The notes below the pieces were generated by a model. It did not search any database and was not told the DNA's origin. It saw only the letters and a list, made by a program, of their open reading frames with translations. Both the position numbers and the translations under genes were made by a program. From Trichostrongylus colubriformis (Eukaryota; Nematoda; Chromadorea; Rhabditida; Trichostrongylidae), in assembly GCA_963978905.1 (NCBI GenBank), contig OZ022260.1, positions 37,403,326 to 37,467,325 of the forward strand: a DNA stretch of 64,000 nt, read 5' to 3'. This document shows, one piece after another, positions 35,148 to 46,217 of this stretch; position 1 is the stretch's first letter; every line of letters starts with the position of its first letter.

Positions 35148-35825
35148 GTGCAAAATATGTGCAAAATCAATTTTTATTCTACCAGGGAACCTTTATCTCC
35201 AGTATTGTTGCGTACTAAGCGAATGATTGGTTTGGACCTGCCAACGCTCATAACAGGGGAACTAGGCGTTTCCCCGCAAATTACGTGTGATATTCATGCT
35301 CAGGGGGTCGAACTACCCTTGATGACAAGTTTTCAGCCTAATCGCTATTTGGACCCAAACTCGGAAAATTGGACGACCGATAGTACTGCTAGTGCCATAG
35401 TAAAGAGCACTCAACGAAAGGAGCTCCCTAGCCGATATAAGGAAATCTTTGCCATCTTTTGCCTTCGCATGGTGTTGCTAGGTGCAGTTCACTTGGAATG
35501 CGTTGTTTCTGCATATGCTCGATTGCATTTAATCGAGGCTGTAAGTTGCTCGTCTGTACAAGTAGTGCAGTGGTTGTATGCCCATGTCCACCCTACTGTC
35601 TCGAGTTTGGGCCAAAATCTCAATTTGGATAGTATTTTGTATATCGGGCTAGTCGAGGCTCCTGAGCACGAATATCTTACTAGTTTCGCAGGAAAACGCT
35701 TGGCACGCGTACTAGGAGCGCCGAAGGGTCCAAACACTTTAACCACTGAAAGCTTGCAAATGAGGTCACTTTCGTGCACCAGCGACGAAAATTGCGGCCA
35801 TTTTGCATGTGCGCAAATAGTATAG
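35148..35825 (+). CDS. 225-codon open frame inside the long-TIR element, unknown
   Basis: Unusually long for this window. It includes SRYKEIFAIFCLRMVLLGAVH and RLARVLGAPKGPNTL. The copy at 5,295-5,947 has the same sequence but many stops upstream; only the last third (PTSFARKRLTRVLGAPKG) remains open. I recognise no transposase or other domain, and the frame may be open by chance. It has no conserved start context. Confidence 0.25.
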   Translation: MQNMCKINFYSTREPLSPVLLRTKRMIGLDLPTLITGELGVSPQITCDIHAQGVELPLMTSFQPNRYLDPNSENWTTDSTASAIVKSTQRKELPSRYKEIFAIFCLRMVLLGAVHLECVVSAYARLHLIEAVSCSSVQVVQWLYAHVHPTVSSLGQNLNLDSILYIGLVEAPEHEYLTSFAGKRLARVLGAPKGPNTLTTESLQMRSLSCTSDENCGHFACAQIV

Positions 35826-35867
35826 CGCTGCACAAAGAAAATTAAGAAAATGCAAAATCGAAAACGT

Positions 35868-35955
35868 CGAGAGGACTTGAACCACAAACACCCCCACCAC
35901 CGTGCCAATGCCAATCTATCCCACTATCCGTTCGGCCATCCAACCGCTGTAAGCA
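35868..35955 (-). repeat. tRNA-like segment with A and B boxes
   Basis: On the minus strand 'tggatggccgaacggatag' resembles the D-arm/A box of a type II (Leu/Ser-like) tRNA and 'gtggttcaagtcctctcg' a B box, 50-60 bases apart. No matching acceptor stem was found, so it is a tRNA-derived relic or SINE head. Confidence 0.4.
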
Positions 35956-36561
35956 CGATAGCCTGTGCATCCCCTATCAGCTTTATTTGCTTCGTTTAGC
36001 AGTTACCATATGTGATTCTACATTTTTGAACGAGATCGCAGTGGTTTCGGCATAGGTTTGAAGCCAGTCTTCTGATATGCATATACTGAACGCCGCAGCT
36101 GGAAAGAATTGCAGCAAACTGGTCAAAATTGTTCCTTTCTGAGCAACTTTTGTCACTCATTTTCTGGGCCCCCCAAAACCATTTAGCCGAATTTGAGACC
36201 GGTTTTTTGCTTCATGTATGGGACCCTATAAAATGCAAAAAATCGTTTTGAAAAAGCTCACCATGACCTGATGGGCCTTCCTTGTTAGACAAAACATGGA
36301 TTTCCGCATTTTCTTGTTTTAGTGATTATTACATGGTCTCAGCATTCTGAATTTGACTTCGACCTGTGATCCATTTATTCAAAAGATTATTGCTTCATTT
36401 GTGAACAAACAACAATCAAATCAAAATGCTACCAGAAAATTACACAGACAGCAGTGGAAATTAAGCGATTATCACCTGGTTTGAGCATTTTTCTTCATTA
36501 TGTTCAATCATACGTTGCGACCACATTGATAGTTACTTATTACTGAACTTTAAAAAAAGCA

Positions 36562-36858
36562 TTGCATGGCCTGTCTCGTGGGACGATGTCGGACACTATT
36601 GACCGACGCCCGCTGCGCGGGAAAAGTGCGCGTCGTCCCGGACGCAACACTAGTCAAAACGCTTTCGTCGTCAACGTGTTAAATGAACACATCAAATTAC
36701 TGATTGAAAGAAGTAGCTTGTGTCACCACTCCAGAATGATTGTAATACAATCGCTCTGGACTGGACAAGCAGTGTTTCCTATAGTTCAAAATGTAGAAGA
36801 GACGGAAAAACCGAAAAAAAAGGGAAATAGCCAGAGTTCACCAGTCGAAGAGAATCAG
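36562..36858 (+). CDS. Possible first exon of an unrecognised gene
   Basis: The frame includes MSDTIDRRPLRGKSARRPGR near its start (ATG at 36,586). It ends in a Lys/Glu-rich stretch (VEETEKPKKKGNSQSSPVEE) just before AATCAG|GTTTGT, a good nematode-type donor. A possible acceptor (TTATTCGATGCAG) follows 42 bases later and continues the frame for 16 codons to a stop. No duplicate exists to test constraint. Confidence 0.3.
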
Positions 36859-36909
36859 GTTTGTAAACGTCAATAATGTGCAATGTTTATTCGATGCAGT
36901 CCCCATGTG

Positions 36910-37940
36910 ATAACAGCCAAGCGCGAATATATCTGAGTTCGCTGATGTGAACGAGCTGCCCGACGCAGAAAATGCGTCGGATGGTCAGCGTTTAGGTGGC
37001 AGCTACGGCCCATGTGTAGGCAAATTAGCTGCAGAGGGCCGCGCCTAACAACCGCCTCGCAATTATAACATCATCTTCCGGGCGAAAGGATTTGTCATTC
37101 GTTGCCTCTAGAGTGTATTTCGTAAATCATTGCGATGCGAAATAAGGGAAACAACAAGCAGCAGTGATCAATTGAAACAATGAATGGTTGAAGGAAGCAT
37201 TAGGGGAAAGTCGGACGAAAAGTAAAAGAAGTAGTGCATATGTATTATTTTGCCGCTAATTAGTATTGATGCCTGTTTTTGAGAGCAATTTACGCTAGTT
37301 TTTTTGTGTTTGTTTTTTTTAACTGTGGGTGTCAGTTTTAATAATAGCTTAGCCAAGAGGACTTGACCTTTACAAATCCACCCGTTACCATAAGGTCACC
37401 CTATTCCGCTATGCAGTTTGTTCGAGTGATAACACATAGGTAAATGACTTCATATGTTTATGATATGATATTTCTTTGGAGATAGTCACCATTCCATTTC
37501 TAAACCGATATCCTTTCTTTCCTCGAGTCGCGAGACTAGGTACCTAGCGTTTACCTGCCCTGCCTGTTCCACGAGGGAGGTCGTGTTCCGGAGTTCAGGC
37601 AGGTTCCTATGACCCCTTCAGTGGCGCTAAGGGCACCTTTGCCGACTGGTGCAGGTAAATGACTCAGGTGTCACTCGCGGCTTACTCCAGGCTCGAAAGG
37701 ATGATATAGATACACTCTAGTGTTTTGAGTAACCCATCTATATTTTTTTTGCTTTTTGGCATGTATAGTACTTTTGGATTCCCTTTCACCCTAGGCTTAG
37801 ATACTTTGAGGGTTGGAAGGTTTTTTCTATCGTCCTCTTGGCTAACTACAGTGGATAACTTTTTTCTGTTCATGTTCTGGCGCGTCTCATGTACGCGTAA
37901 ACAAATAAATAAATAAATGAATATATATGAAAGTCGAGAT
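36910..37940. other. No supported gene
   Basis: Holds a possible LINE-like tail ending in (AAAT)n at 37,897-37,920 and a GC-rich imperfect inverted repeat (about 37,545-37,660, 'tttacctgc' / 'gcaggtaaa'). No coding signal. Confidence 0.4.
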
Positions 37941-37949
37941 GCTTTTTAA

Positions 37950-38330
37950 CAGGACGGTGGAGAAAAAACGGATGGAAATGGCCAAAACCTGAGAGATAGG
38001 GCCCCCATCCCACCGGTGGTTCTAGGCGCGGACGACGTTCCCGTCAAGAGGCGGGTAGTCTGATCTAGTTTTCCATTGGCATATAGCCAAGTAAACACAA
38101 GGGAATGTTTGGAAATACGACAGCATCTACTTTTTGAAATGAGCTTCGAGCTAAAACTGAGAAAGCGCGCCGCAAAACCTTCGATCCTGCGCATCTCCTT
38201 AACCGCTCCCACACCAGTCAATCGGGAATCACGTCATTTCGCCACAGATAGCCTTCCGAGGCCCACGACTACCATGTGAGAGACTTCTTGTAGGGATTTC
38301 TCCATTACCGCATTACCCCTAATGCTGTCT
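37950..38330. mobile_element. TTAA-type element, partial
   Basis: The right end (CCCCTAATGCTGTCT at 38,330, followed by TCAA) matches the inverted terminus of the 60,954-61,637 family, and the interior resembles 27,440-27,730. The left terminus is not recognisable. Confidence 0.45.
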
Positions 38331-38339
38331 TCAAATAAG

Positions 38340-39070
38340 CAAGAGGGTAAGAAAAATGGTGTGCGTGGTATAAAAAATCCATTGACTTCACACTTGACGC
38401 TTTGCTAAGGTGTCGTGTATATGTGTGGAACCTAACGAGCTGTTAACGTCACCGCAAGTCTTGGCGTAGACCAAAATCGTCACCTCCCAGTGCCTAAAAC
38501 ACATAACGGACCGAGGCTATTTTTGCCCTCATCAAATCGTGCAACACCATGTGTAGCGGCCATCCACGACATCCTTCTTTTCGGATCATATGGAACAGTC
38601 GATTTCTGAGAAATAAAGCTGCTGACTGAACATGGAAAATAACGTATTCAGCAGCCATTGTACAATTGTTAAGATTGGTCCGTATTTTCAAATCACTACG
38701 GAACAAATTTAATTTTTGTAGAACTAGAAGTTAGTGAGATAGCCAATAGAGAAGTAATCTGGTCGGAGTTTCATATGAAGAGGGAAAAAGATGTTCTGCT
38801 AATCTCCAGTTGGTTCGGAGAAAGGTGTGATTTTGTGTAAATGTTTTAAGGAACTATATAAAAATCACAGTGCCCCATATCAGTGCAGATGCTCCGGCGG
38901 TGAACACAAAATGTCCGGTGTGTGAGGGATATCTTTGCTTCGAATTTTTTCAGGATCATATGAAAAATGCACACATAGCGCAGTTTGAGTTTTTGCAAAG
39001 ACTGCAAGAACTCAGGACATTGAAGGAATCACAAGGATGTCGTGTATAATATAATCCACTGATCAACACC
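38340..39070. other. No supported gene
   Basis: Short frames only. No repeat relationship was noticed. Confidence 0.35.
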
Positions 39071-39075
39071 GATTA

Positions 39076-39295
39076 TGCTGTGCCCTTTGGCATCGCGGAA
39101 GTGGCTTCATCTGACGGCATTGGAGTAGAATGATACATGGACAAAATGTGGATATATACCTCTCAGGCCCGATCAAAGCCCTGTCAAATACACAGTCAAA
39201 ATACTGGGTGGCCTGACCAAAAACCTAGGCAATGATCAGATGTGAGATCAATGAGTTTCTCACATAGTATCAGTAATATGCAGCTATCCCTAACA
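39076..39295 (-). repeat. 3' LTR
   Basis: Aligns with 43,268-43,489 over its length, sharing 'gacaaaatgtggatatatac' and neighbouring sequence. A purine-rich stretch (cagaggaaagg on the minus strand) lies just inside it and is a reasonable polypurine tract. Confidence 0.85.
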
Positions 39296-39710
39296 CCTTT
39301 CCTCTGATTGAGTGCCCCGGTACGACTTGGCGTTTGGATCAATCTGAAGAAACTCCGGAGGGCGTGTGTCCGGATCAATCGACGGTGTGTGGTAGCTAGA
39401 GGCCCTCCTGGTGCAGTTGTCGCCATGGTAGCCGTCCTTGTTGGAGCAGCTGCTGCAGTAGCCGAAGGTACATGGGGTGTTGACGGGAATGGTACGTCGA
39501 AGACAGTCATCAGGTTCGATTCCACTTGCACTGAAACTCGAAGCAGTAGTTGATCGAGGTGGCGTTTCTAGGTCTTCTTAAACCATAATGCTGCATAAGG
39601 AGCGTCCATACCGGTGTAGAACACGTGCTGATACCCATCTGTGTTGACCGGCGCGGAGCCCTAGCGTGGACAAGATCGTTTGGCTCGAATCTACTTGGCT
39701 TGGCTCCATG

Positions 39711-42700
39711 TCAGCGGCTAAACTGTCTGACCATTTCTAGGTCTCGCGTCTTTTCTGATGTTTCCTCCCGTTTCCGCGAATCCAGTATGTTTCGCAGCCG
39801 TCGTCCAATGAAATTTTCTGCGGGGAAGCATCCACCGGACGAGGCGGTGCATGGGGTGGTCGATTGACGATTTTCCAATTTGCGAAGGGTTTTTTCGAAG
39901 GTCGACGAACCGCTTCGTTTGACCGTTTGACTGTGGATAAAATGGCGGCGACCAGATGCGCTAGATTCCATTCTTTTGGAAAAAGTTCTGGAGCTCGGCG
40001 GAGGTGATCTGGATTCCAATGTTCGAGACGATGATTTCAGGAAGTCCTGATCGAGCAAGGAGGCTTTGCAGTGTTGCAGCGTTCTTTCAGTGTTGCAGCA
40101 CTGGTGGCTGAAGTCATTGGTATAAGTTCTGGCCATTTGGAGAAGGCGTCAAAAACTACCAGATACGAGATTCCCTTCAGTGAACCCGCGAAAACGATGT
40201 GATTGCGATTTCATGGCGCGGTTGGTCAGGACCGCGGAAAGAGCGTATCCTTGTCGGGTAATTTGGCAGCTTCCTGAAGTCGCTGCATGTGCGCACAAGT
40301 TTCTCCACTTCATTGAGCCTTGTCCAAATTACGTAGCTCCGGTTTAAGGTCTTCATCCGGTTGATTCCTGAGTGTCTTTCGTGGAGCATCTTCAGTTTTA
40401 AGTAAACAGTAACTTCAGTAATTTGTCGTAAGCAGTCGTCCTTAGCCGTAGCGCGGGCAATATCTTTGGCAGTAACGGGTAGACGGCTGACATTGTCGTT
40501 AAAGGTGGCGTTAATGTCTTGAGCAATCTTGGCAATAATGACGTCTTCTTCTGGTAGCGACTGAGCGGCGATAAGACGGGAGGGTGCGTTGGCTTGTCCG
40601 AAGCTGGTGGTACTGCGGTGCATGATGTCGAAGTCATAGGCGAGTAGCGTCGGTTTTCAGAGTTGCAGACGATCTGCGGAGTAGGCAGAAACTCCGTTCT
40701 TAGATCTGAAAGTTGCCAGGAGTGGCTTACGATCTGTGAGAAGGGTGAAGTGACGTGTGTAGAGGTATCGATGAAACTTGCGGACGGCGAAGACGAGTGT
40801 GAGACCTTCCTTTTCTATCTGATCATAGTTCTCCTCTGCTGACGTGAGGGAAGGCTCGCATGATAGATGACTTTATTTGCCATCGTGGTTTCGGTGCGAG
40901 GTAACTACTCCGATCCTATTCTGAAGCGTTGGCGGAGACGATTATTGGTAACACGGGATCATAATGTGTGAGGAGGAGATTCGAAGCGAGTACCTCCTTG
41001 GCGCGTTCGAAGGCGGCGTCGCATTCGGGATTCCAGTCGAAAGGGGCATTCTTCTTGAGTAGCATCCAGCGGTGCACGAAACGGCGCATCTCTGGTACGA
41101 ATGTCCAGTAGTAGTTGATGAGTCCGAGCAATGATGGGACCTGGGCGGAATCCTTCGGTTTTGGCAACTGAGATATGGCGTCGAACATATTGGAATCGGA
41201 CCAGCGTCCGGCGGGTGTGATGAGTTTCCAAGATAGGAGGAGTCATCACGGAGTGGCACTTGTCTATACGGACGCGAGAGCCGTAGGCGGATATCCTCAA
41301 AAACAGGGCTCCCAGGTTGGCTTTATGCTCGGAGGGGCTGCGGCCGGTGACGATGAGTCGTCTAGATAGGCAGCAACGCCGTTGTGAGTCCAGCGATCAT
41401 GGGATCGACCATCTGGTGGAAGATGCCAGGAGCGGATTTGGCCTGACTGCTAGACGGTTGTAGCGGTACAGTGCTCTATGTGTATTGATGGTTAGGGGCT
41501 TTCTGGAGTCGTCATCGATTTCGACTTGTAGTTATGCGTCCGCGGAGCCCATTCGAGAGATGAGCGTTCCGCCATTGAGTTTGTTCAAAACGTCCTCCGC
41601 AGTTGGCAGTGGGTGTCGGTGTAGGAGCAAAGAGTCGTTGAGTCCTGTCAAAAAGTCGGCGCAAACTCGGATAATTCCATTGGCCTCCCTCACGACGACA
41701 ATTGGTGCCGCCCAATGCGAACGGTAAACAACCGAAATGACGTTTCGTGCCATGAAACGGTCGATTTCTGCGTCCAGAAGCGGTACGGATGCGTAGGCAA
41801 CCGGTCTTTTCTTGATGAAAACCGGGCGTGCATCGGGTTCCAGGTACAGAGTCGCCTTAGCTTCAGTGCAGCATTCAAGTCCAGGCCTAAGACATTTGCG
41901 ATGCAGTGCTTCAGCTCGGCGACAGTCTGATTAGAAGCGCTTCATAGTTGAGTGTCTCGACCTTTGAACTTTTCCGGTACAGAATAGAAGTCCGGAATTT
42001 GCTCGATCCATGTGATTCCGAGAAGATCGAGGTCATTCGACACATAGCAGACTCCCTGTCCAGGATGGGCCTTTCCTCGATTGTCCACTACTGCGAAAGT
42101 AGCCTTGATTCTTCCGTGGATTGAGGGTGGTGAACCATCGGACCCTTTAAGACATCGTGGGTCTTCTGGAGATGCGGGCTTCCGAGTTACATCCAAGTTG
42201 GATGAGAAATGAAGGCGACTTTGGCGCCAGTGTCCAACTGGAGCCGGGTGGATGTCCATTGATGTGAACTTTCAAGTACTTTTGGACATCTCCCGGGCGA
42301 CCGATGACACGTTGGTCCAGGTGCGCGGTGATGACTGCTTGGACCAACGTCGTAGTGCAGTCATTGACACGTGAGCGGCACTGGTACCGTGGCGATTTCT
42401 GGACATTCTTCCAATGCTGCCGCCGACAGATAGGACACGATGATGAAATGACAGAGGTTTGGCTGGTGGGGGTAGGCACCCCTTCTTCTTTTTCTGACTA
42501 GCGCAAACAGCCGGCGAGGTGACGCATTCAACATTTTGGAGTCATCCTTGACTGATTTCCAGGCGCGGTACTCCTAGAATAAATCGTTGACGGTGGTCTT
42601 CTCGTCTTCGTCCAGCTTACGAAGAGGGCGCACCCTGTAGTCGGCCAAATGCGGGCTTAAAACGCGAACATTATGGCAAGGCATTCTAGAGTCGCTTGCG

Positions 42701-43285
42701 TGATGTTCTTAAAGTTGGCTTCCAGCGCTCGGCCTGTTGACAAATCGACGAAGCTGTCTATGTCTTTGTTGAACGAAAAGTTCATTCGGAGGACTCAAAT
42801 CGGCGACGAAAGCTGCTTCTCTTTTTTTTTTTTACGAAAGATCTTTTTTGTATTAAAAAGCTTCTTTAGAACGTCGAGCGTATCCGTCCATTTCAGCTCA
42901 CCAGGCTCCCTGGGTAGAATGTTGCGGGGAAAGCGAGTATGGCTCGCGGCATCCAGTGCGAACACGAGCAGCCGGGTTTGCGTCTTCTCTTCCAGTCCCC
43001 TGCAGTCGGTTTCAAAGATTTCCTCGCGTCGGGTTGTACCGTAGGTTAAAGCCGTAGTGATGATCAGGGTCGTAGGAGAGCTTCTCAATAGAACCGGTCG
43101 AAGACCGACTCCTAAAGTGCGAATGTAATTGACATCTTCTTCAGCAGGTCGACGAGGAGTTTCCGCTGGTCGGCCATCATTCTCAGCAGATCTTCGATTG
43201 GAGGGTCGTGTCCTGTCGTGGCGGTGAAGGCGGCGTGATCTTTGAAGTCGTTGTCCTGATCGTCAGTTGTTGGGTCCTTGGGCAT
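39711..43285 (-). pseudogene. Gypsy gag-pol, multiply frameshifted
   Basis: Read from 43,285 downwards. The gag region (42,795-43,285) has AASHTRFPRNILPREPGELK. A possible zinc-knuckle remnant (CPIC) lies near 42,430. The protease DTGA site lies near 42,230-42,245, across a frameshift. Reverse transcriptase (41,330-41,753) has SHWAAPIVVV, IRVCADF and the catalytic AAYLDDS. RNase H (40,916-41,000) shows IIVSANASE, where the usual first Asp is Asn. The integrase zinc region (40,300-40,400) has LHERHSGINRMK, but the last Cys is replaced by Phe. The integrase core at 39,711-40,136 is scrambled. Several essential residues are lost, so the element is inactive. Confidence 0.85.
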
Positions 43286-43489
43286 CGCGGAGTAGCTTTA
43301 TTCGACGGCATTGGAGTAGAATGACACATGGACAAAATGTGGATATATACCTCTCAGGCCCGATCAAAGCCCTTGAAAGACACAGTCAAAATACTGGGTG
43401 ACCAGATCAAGTACCTAGGCATTGTCGGGTGTGAGACCAGTTATTTTCTAACATAATATCAATAAATAACATGCCAGCTATTCCCAACA
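43268..43489 (-). repeat. 5' LTR
   Basis: Partner of 39,076-39,295. No obvious tRNA primer-binding site follows it. Instead an ATG (43,283-43,285) inside the LTR opens a frame that continues into gag. Confidence 0.8.
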
Positions 43490-44137
43490 GATTGTTCTCT
43501 AAGTAAAGACTTATGTGATCCAGATTATCAAAAACATGAAAGGAAGTGCATGCACATGTAAAATGTCACAAGCAGTTAATTTTTTTTCGTCATTACTTGC
43601 TGCATATGCTGTTCATGAGTGAATTGCCAAAATTCTTCCTACTTTTCGGAGGTGTGGGCTCCCTAGAAGACACGTTATTACCTATTTGGAAACACTTGGT
43701 TGGTGCGTGTTTGACCACGGTGACTTTTCAGAAAACCGAAAAATTGTTACTACAAGATGCTGAGTTGTGGGCAAAAGCTTCGGTGTCGGATGAAACTCGA
43801 ACCCGCACTTCATGCTTTCCGGGCATATGTGCTAATTCATTACACTACCGACACCCTTTCATCTTAACTCAGCTTTTGAATGGTATATTTACTATAGCTT
43901 ATCAGCACTTACACGTATAACGTGTTGGGCCGGTAAGCCAATATCGGCATGGAACCGTGAAACTGAAAGCTTGAGTAGATACTAATATCGATATTTTTGA
44001 TTTTTGATAGCTGCTGATTATCCGCGATAATATCAGAAATCAAAATACCAAAAAATTGTGCTTTGAACTGCGGCACGTTATGGGTTGAACCGAGGCTAGT
44101 GACGTACAGCTGAGTAATAAGGGGGTAATTAGCTTTA
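43490..44137. other. No supported gene; tRNA-like inverted fragment
   Basis: 43,745-43,860 matches part of the foldback at 26,391-26,608 ('gctgagttgtgggcaaaagc', 'ctcgaacccgcacttcat'). Otherwise unremarkable. Confidence 0.45.
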
Positions 44138-44887
44138 CAGGGGTTGCCAAAAAAAAAAGAAATGTTTTTGCTCATGGCTCACATCCGTCATGTACACACA
44201 ACATTGGGAAACTAAAGAGATAAAAGTATTAAGGCAAAATATTCCCGAAATGTTCCACCAAGAGCAGGAACAAGCTGTGGTTCACTAAGTGGTTCCTTCA
44301 TAAAAACATGGAGCCTTCAGTAGGTGCAGTCGGGCTTCAAAGCACCCACGGTATCAAGGTCCGCTCAAAGCAGGGAAGCCAGGTTCCGTGGTGGGTCTTT
44401 TGTGTGAAGCTTCCTAAGGATTGGCCCTCCTCTTCATCGAAGTCGCAGAGCTCTTGCTGCTGGGACGACGCTACTATGATCCGAAGTGTCATTTTCGTGC
44501 CTCAAACCTGCCTCCGGAGGGGTTTCAGTGGTAACGATACGTTCGGGTCCTTGGAAACCGAGGGCGCTGGAAACCCGGGAAAAAATGGAATGTTCAAGAA
44601 TACCACCTAATATGAATCCTTTGAGGCACCCAGAGTGAACGGACCTTAGCAAAGTTCTGGACGAGGGCGACGAAAGCTCCGATTTCGCCGTGTTGAGGTG
44701 ACACATCATATTCTCTCAGAATAAGTTCCCAATCCTGTTCGTGCGGAAGGCTCTCACGGAGTTAAGTGATAGTATGAAGTGTGCTCTTGAATTTAGGGAT
44801 GGAAATACCCTGTCAGAATCCGCTGAAGTTCGACTCAAATAGGATTAAAAGTGGAGGAGAAAATTACTTTATTTTATTGGCACCCCC
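44138..44887 (-). mobile_element. TA-type MITE (CAGGGGTTGCC family)
   Basis: The left terminus CAGGGGTTGCCAAAAAAA follows TA; the right terminus ends GGCACCCCC near 44,887. It is in the opposite internal orientation to 7,567-8,310, and both share the central block with GGGTTTCAGTGGTAACG-type sequence and a common short frame. No transposase. Confidence 0.75.
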
Positions 44888-45078
44888 TTAGTTTGAGCAA
44901 GTTCAGCGCGGTGACGGCGCATAGTGGTACTGAAGGTGGAGAGGGGGCAACCTGAGTAATTGAAGACGGAAAAAGTACCCCAGAATGTAGGCCGGCTGAC
45001 TGATTATTGCGAAAAACGCCTTTCATCAAAAACATGCTCGTACTTCTTCCTTAGTAGTGATTATTACCTCGATTCTTG

Positions 45079-45084
45079 TTTATT
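45079..45084 (-). terminator. Polyadenylation signal AATAAA
   Basis: AATAAA on the minus strand, about 80 bases past the stop codon of the membrane-protein gene at 45,164. Confidence 0.5.
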
Positions 45085-45163
45085 CTTACTAATGTACACA
45101 GTAAAAATGTTTCAAATAGCCTTCGATGTGAATATGGTGATTTAGAAATATTGCTCCGTCTTT

Positions 45164-46123
45164 CTATTCGTCGGATTTAGATTTACTGTGTTTCTTCTTG
45201 TCCCTGTAGTGGACTGCCGTTATGATGGAAATAATGATAAGTATTCCAACGAATCCGGCAGAAATTGCAATAAGCACAATCAGCCCTCTGAAAGTAGAAA
45301 AATGGATGCGATTGCAATGGGGAGAGCATATCACTGGGGAACGGTATCCTTGCAATGGAGCCTTATAGAGAAAGGTTTCTTTTTTTCTTCAATAGGGCTT
45401 AGATTAAAATATACGCACGAGTGTGCAGATTGAACCCACAAAGAATCGTAAGGCGAGTTACTTTTTATAGGATGCTTCCCGCATTCCGATAGCACCAAAA
45501 ATGAATTCGGGCGGACTACAGTAAACGGAGATATACGCAGGGCGAAGACACGCTCCTATAAGTTTCAGGAACGGGTCACCCACAAACACCACATAGATAA
45601 GAAGACGCTCCTCATTTTTGTAGGGAGCGGACAAGCCGATAGCAGAGCTTTGAAATGTGTCGTGCCTGTTCGGAGCCAAGGCCAAAGGAGTTTGCCAATA
45701 AGCCTTCAGATAAATTCTTAGTTGCATAGTTTTCATTATAGGTTCTTGCACACAGTCCTGACAAAACGTATCACACTACCGTGATTTGCCAGTGCATTAA
45801 GTATGCTACACAAGGTCAGAAGTTTGTTTGCTCTATTTGGACTTCCATGATCCTATTTATAAGTTACAAACTCAAACATGACATGCTGGACCTTATTCTT
45901 AGACACAGCCTTCACGTTCTCTGCGTTTAGCGTTGAGTTCAATGAGAGCTTATAAGGAAAGGAGACGAGGTAGTAATGACCTTTTATAATGAGAGATATG
46001 GTGCGCCGTACTTTCAGACAGTGATTCCGGATCGGCCCTCCAAACTTAAAAAAACATTCTCTGAGCGGATTTACAATGCACTTTTTGACGAACGACAGCT
46101 CATGTACACCACAAAAAAGTAGA
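45164..46123 (-). CDS. 3' part of a type I membrane protein gene (three exons seen)
   Basis: Exon n-2 (45,868 to about 46,123) reads through CIVNPLRECFFKFGGPIRNHC and ends VQHVMFEF at TTT|GTAACT. Exon n-1 (45,462-45,757, 296 nt) starts after GTTTTGTCAG with DCVQEPIMKT, continues with YVVFVGDPFLKLIGACLRPA and a YCSPPEF motif, and ends at AAAAA|GTAACT. The last exon (45,164-45,287, 124 nt) starts after CTACTTTCAG, encodes a membrane helix (LIVLIAISAGFVGILIIISI) and a basic tail DKKKHSKSKSDE. All phases join without a stop. Predicted: secreted Cys-containing ectodomain, one helix, short cytoplasmic tail. The 5' end of the first exon shown is uncertain (acceptor near 46,124-46,136), and further 5' exons would fall at the copy B boundary. 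Family not recognised. Confidence 0.7.
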
Positions 46124-46217
46124 CTGTCACCTGTCGTCCGAGGAGAGGTATGTGCCACATCTCATTAGCAGGAGACGGTGGTTTGAAGTCTTGTGGAGAT
46201 GCTGTTCTTGTCTTTTG

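Larger units (their letters stand above)
34943..36285. mobile_element. Non-autonomous DNA element with long inverted termini, copy 2
   Basis: The ends (34,945-35,080 and 36,140-36,283) are inverted copies with outermost GGAAGGCCCATCAGGTCATG. It aligns with 4,801-6,514 for most of its length. It carries a 225-codon frame and a tRNA-like segment. Confidence 0.8.
39076..43489 (-). mobile_element. Ty3/gypsy LTR retrotransposon, decayed
   Basis: Two about 220-bp LTRs in direct orientation flank a 4-kb interior on the minus strand, with gag, protease, reverse transcriptase, RNase H and integrase in gypsy order. Both LTRs start TGTT on the minus strand and end CA. The flanks GATTA (39,071-39,075) and GATTG (43,490-43,494) are a plausible 5-bp target duplication with one change. 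LTR divergence and many frame breaks show it is old. Confidence 0.88.

Noticed and set aside
35868..35955. Functional tRNA gene
   Set aside because: A- and B-box-like motifs exist but no acceptor or anticodon stems pair; a tRNA-derived relic.
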